NCBI GenBank assembly: GCA_002284615.2 | Contig: MU069991.1 | Coordinates: forward strand, 65,584-83,877 | DNA length: 18,294 bases | Source of the DNA: Dunaliella salina | Taxonomy: Eukaryota; Chlorophyta; Chlorophyceae; Chlamydomonadales; Dunaliellaceae | Reading direction: 5' to 3' | In this document: in pieces, positions 16,399 to 18,294 of the stretch | Position numbering within the stretch: position 1 is the stretch's first letter | Layout of the letters: every line of letters starts with the position of its first letter | Program-made: the position numbers and the translations under genes | Notes under the pieces: generated by a model | Told to the model about the DNA's origin: nothing | What the model saw: only the letters and a program-made list of their open reading frames with translations | The model's database searches: none

Positions 16399-16475
16399 AA
16401 CATATGATGGAACTGATTACGCAGAGTCTGTCAGATCCTGGGACAGACTCTGCGCAATCAGTTCCATCATATGTT
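16399..16475. repeat. 33-bp stem hairpin with 11-nt loop
   Basis: Arm 16399-16431 (aacatatgatggaactgatt...) pairs with 16443-16475 (acagactctgcgcaatcagt...) with a single mismatch (ac/gc). The loop is cagatcctggg. The right arm ends exactly at the start of the SINE-X copy. Confidence 0.9.
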
Positions 16476-16692
16476 CTGCTGTGCACCACCCGGTTGTCCA
16501 GTACACTTCAGGGACTTCATGAACCAAGCTAAGGTCTTATAATTAGTTAAATTTGTGTCGGTATGCTACAGATGCTGTGCCTGACTTTTGAGCACTGCTT
16601 TCAATGCTTGGATTGGTCTCCAGCTGTTTACAGGCCTCCAAGTCTCCGCTCAGCTGCCCTTTGCAGACGGATACAGCAATGTAACCTTACCT
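16473..16692 (+). mobile_element. SINE-X copy 2
   Basis: Runs from gttctgctgtgcaccacccg through cttcatgaaccaagct, cctgacttttgagca and ggcctccaagtctccgctca to gcaatgtaaccttacc. It is collinear with copy 1 along its whole length. Here the CTTAC tail is a single unit and no clear target duplication is seen (only atcat on both sides). Confidence 0.7.
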
Positions 16693-16901
16693 ATCATGCT
16701 GTCAAGACCTTGACAAAAATTCATAGCACCAAAGACTGTTTGGTGCTTGGCAGGCTATTTAGTGCAACACACCATGCAGTGGAGGAGCTGCCCATTGCCT
16801 GCTTGTTTTGGTGGGACTTGCTGTCAGTGCCAGTGCTGACGGTTGAGTCTTTCATGAATGCAAGCTGGTTCTGGGTAGAGTAGACTTTCACTTTCTCTCT
16901 A

Positions 16902-16927
16902 GGCGAATACAGCGTGTAACCTTACCT
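16902..16927 (+). repeat. Isolated copy of the SINE-X 3' end
   Basis: ggcgaatacagcgtgtaacc then ttacct repeats the last ~25 bp of SINE-X (gacggatacagcaatgtaac then cttacc, 16668-16691) without the rest of the element. It sits just before a pyrimidine tract and ttgcag. Confidence 0.55.
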
Positions 16928-16942
16928 TTCTCTCAATTGCAG

Positions 16943-17140
16943 AAAGTCCGAACGATTCACACGGCTACAGGCTCATTCCACCAGAATCGCCTATTGATAT
17001 TGCAAATCATGGCCTTTCTTGAGCAACATGCGTCGTCTCACATTCTTTGTACCTCCATCTCAACTCAAGAAGCAATCTCCGATTTTGCAAGAACCTTAAC
17101 GAGACTTGTTGCTAGACCTCACACGCATGTGTCCATTTGA
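16943..17140 (+). CDS. Possible coding exon, unknown
   Basis: After ctttctctcaattgcag, an open frame of 65 codons to TGA (17138-17140) includes HQNRLLILQIMAFLEQHASS and EAISDFARTLTRLVARP. Leucine-rich, amphipathic composition suggests helices. Codon use looks more gene-like than nearby sequence, but no family is recognised. It may belong to a decayed mobile element together with the next open frame. Confidence 0.35.
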   Translation, partial: KVRTIHTATGSFHQNRLLILQIMAFLEQHASSHILCTSISTQEAISDFARTLTRLVARPHTHVSI

Positions 17141-17235
17141 ACCCTTCTGAGATCTTTTTCTTTTTTCGAACAAAGATTTACAAGCATTGTAGAAACCAAT
17201 GTCAGACGGTTGAAGAGTACAGAAGATGCAGTATA

Positions 17236-17334
17236 GTTCCTCATTTAGCATTGACAAGCAGTGTTCCTGACAAGCACTGTCCCAGTACCTCATTTAGCAT
17301 CAACAAGCTCTGTCCCAACCAAAAAAGGTAAAAG
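17236..17334 (+). repeat. 49-bp duplication
   Basis: gttcctcatttagcattgac (17236 on) and gtacctcatttagcatcaac (17285 on) are tandem copies. An offset of 49 bp shifts frame, so only one copy can encode VPHLAxTSSVP in a given reading. Confidence 0.6.
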
Positions 17335-17647
17335 AAAAGCGCCTTGTTGCCCATCAGACAAAGTGGAAACTTCCTTAAAGCTACCAACTTCGAATCCATT
17401 TCTAATTCACTCTATGTATCACGCAAAAGAATTGCGAGTATTCGCTCAGATAATAGCATGGGAAAAAGTAGTAATCTTCAGTCCCGCCTGTCGGCATACC
17501 TGCAGTAACAAGGTAGATGCCCTCACACCTCATCGTCAAGGCAATCTACCTTTATTGTTGAATTTCTGGAGGCAACCAACTTGGCATGGTTTTCTGTCGC
17601 CTGAATTACACCGATACTGGTTGCGGCAGTCAACAGCTCCTGTCTGA
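17261..17647 (+). CDS. Possible coding region, unknown
   Basis: An open frame of 128 codons ending TGA at 17645-17647. It has a basic patch KKGKRKAP, then SMYHAKELRVFAQIIAWEKV, SPACRHTCSNKVDALTP and LLLNFWRQPTWHGFLSPELH. Clustered Trp, Cys and His and the absence of low complexity make it protein-like. No start is convincing; the first third overlaps the 49-bp duplication, so the true 5' part may be in another frame. Could be a host exon or a relic transposon protein. Confidence 0.4.
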   Translation: MFLTSTVPVPHLASTSSVPTKKGKRKAPCCPSDKVETSLKLPTSNPFLIHSMYHAKELRVFAQIIAWEKVVIFSPACRHTCSNKVDALTPHRQGNLPLLLNFWRQPTWHGFLSPELHRYWLRQSTAPV

Positions 17648-18166
17648 GGGCCTTCATTTGTGAGTGCAGAATTTGCAAGCACATGCACACATGTGCGCAC
17701 TCGCATACACACTCACACCGTAACCTTAAAATACCACAAGAACGAGCCCGCATACGTGCGCATGCCTTGATGTACATGGATGTTTCTGTACAGCACCCCC
17801 ATAAGATCCCCAAACACCTGAGATCCCTTTCCCCCAACTCCCCCACCTCACACTGCCCAATCAACCGGTAGCCAATTGGTTGACAATTGTGCTGTCATGA
17901 TGCACATTGCCACCACCGCTAAAACAGTGTAGCCACATATGGCCACCTTAACTCAGCCTTTTAAGACCACCACGGTAGCTGCTGACCAAACACATGAAGA
18001 GCAAGACCCCACAAGCTTGCTGAAATGCCCAAGCGTACAGTACAGCGGCCCAGGGACACATAAACCAGAAATATGGTAGGCGTCTAGTGGATTTGACTGC
18101 ATTGAGTGCTTTGAGCACTGCACAGCACACCTCTGAACATCATAAGCCCCAAACAACAACACACCC
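17648..18166. other. Unassigned sequence
   Basis: A CA/GC-rich degenerate simple tract lies at 17678-17717, including gcacatg-caca-catgtgc. Otherwise nothing recognised. Confidence 0.4.
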
Positions 18167-18222
18167 ATACCAACCCACACGCGCACGCACGCACACACGC
18201 ACACGCACATGCACATGCGCAC

Positions 18223-18294
<72 letters not shown>
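18167..18294. repeat. CA/GCAC microsatellite, continues past window end
   Basis: An imperfect (CA)n with G interruptions from about 18167, becoming pure (CA)n from 18228 to the last base (67 bp). The Val/Cys repeat frames on the minus strand are artefacts of this tract. Confidence 0.95.

Noticed and set aside
17953..18294. Minus-strand poly-(Val-Cys) frames
   Set aside because: Translation of the CA microsatellite.

Overview
The window looks like nuclear DNA from a eukaryote, most likely a chlorophyte green alga of the Chlamydomonadales type (Dunaliella-like repeat richness). The reasons are GT-AG introns with pyrimidine-rich acceptors, a TGTAA poly(A)-type signal after two separate stop codons, CAG-encoded Ser/Gln runs, a helical-repeat exon like those in organelle RNA-binding proteins of green algae, and non-LTR retrotransposons with RNase H plus restriction-like-endonuclease C-termini. 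The organism is an inference. No bacterial operon, CRISPR array, rRNA or tRNA gene is visible.

Layout. 1-4642 (+): the 3' part of a split gene, with a 144-bp exon (1517-1660) and a Ser/Glu/Gln-rich terminal exon (3990-4595). The introns in front of both exons are filled with tandem repeats, and the repeat units carry a copy of the 3' splice site plus the first ~27-30 nt of the exon that follows. 5345-9212 (-): the dead C-terminal half of a non-LTR retrotransposon (LINE-1), interrupted by a second LINE (LINE-2, 13-bp target-site duplication) and a SINE-like element (SINE-X, 11-bp duplication). 9561-10870: a 121-bp satellite split by a 755-bp hAT-type non-autonomous transposon with a perfect 8-bp duplication. 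11223-11430: a 208-bp retroposon-like insertion between 26-bp repeats. 11765-12648 (-): the 3' part of an unrecognised split gene with an acidic tail. 13514-13842: a foldback with two 126-nt arms. 13925-15548: two retroelement relics back to back, an RT fragment on the minus strand and a LINE-1-family C-terminus on the plus strand; the latter is interrupted by a TIR element and a SINE-like element. 15555-16692: two SINE-X heads in opposite orientation around a 104-bp tandem array and strong hairpins. 16943-17647 (+): two possible coding segments of unknown function. 18167-18294: a CA microsatellite running off the window end.

The host genes are minor parts of the window; most of it is nested, decayed transposons and tandem arrays. 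Several nested insertions can be resolved to the base, because removing the insert plus one target-site copy restores a continuous reading frame in the interrupted element. The most unusual observation is the pair of intronic arrays built from acceptor-plus-exon-edge copies, seen independently in two introns of what appears to be one gene.
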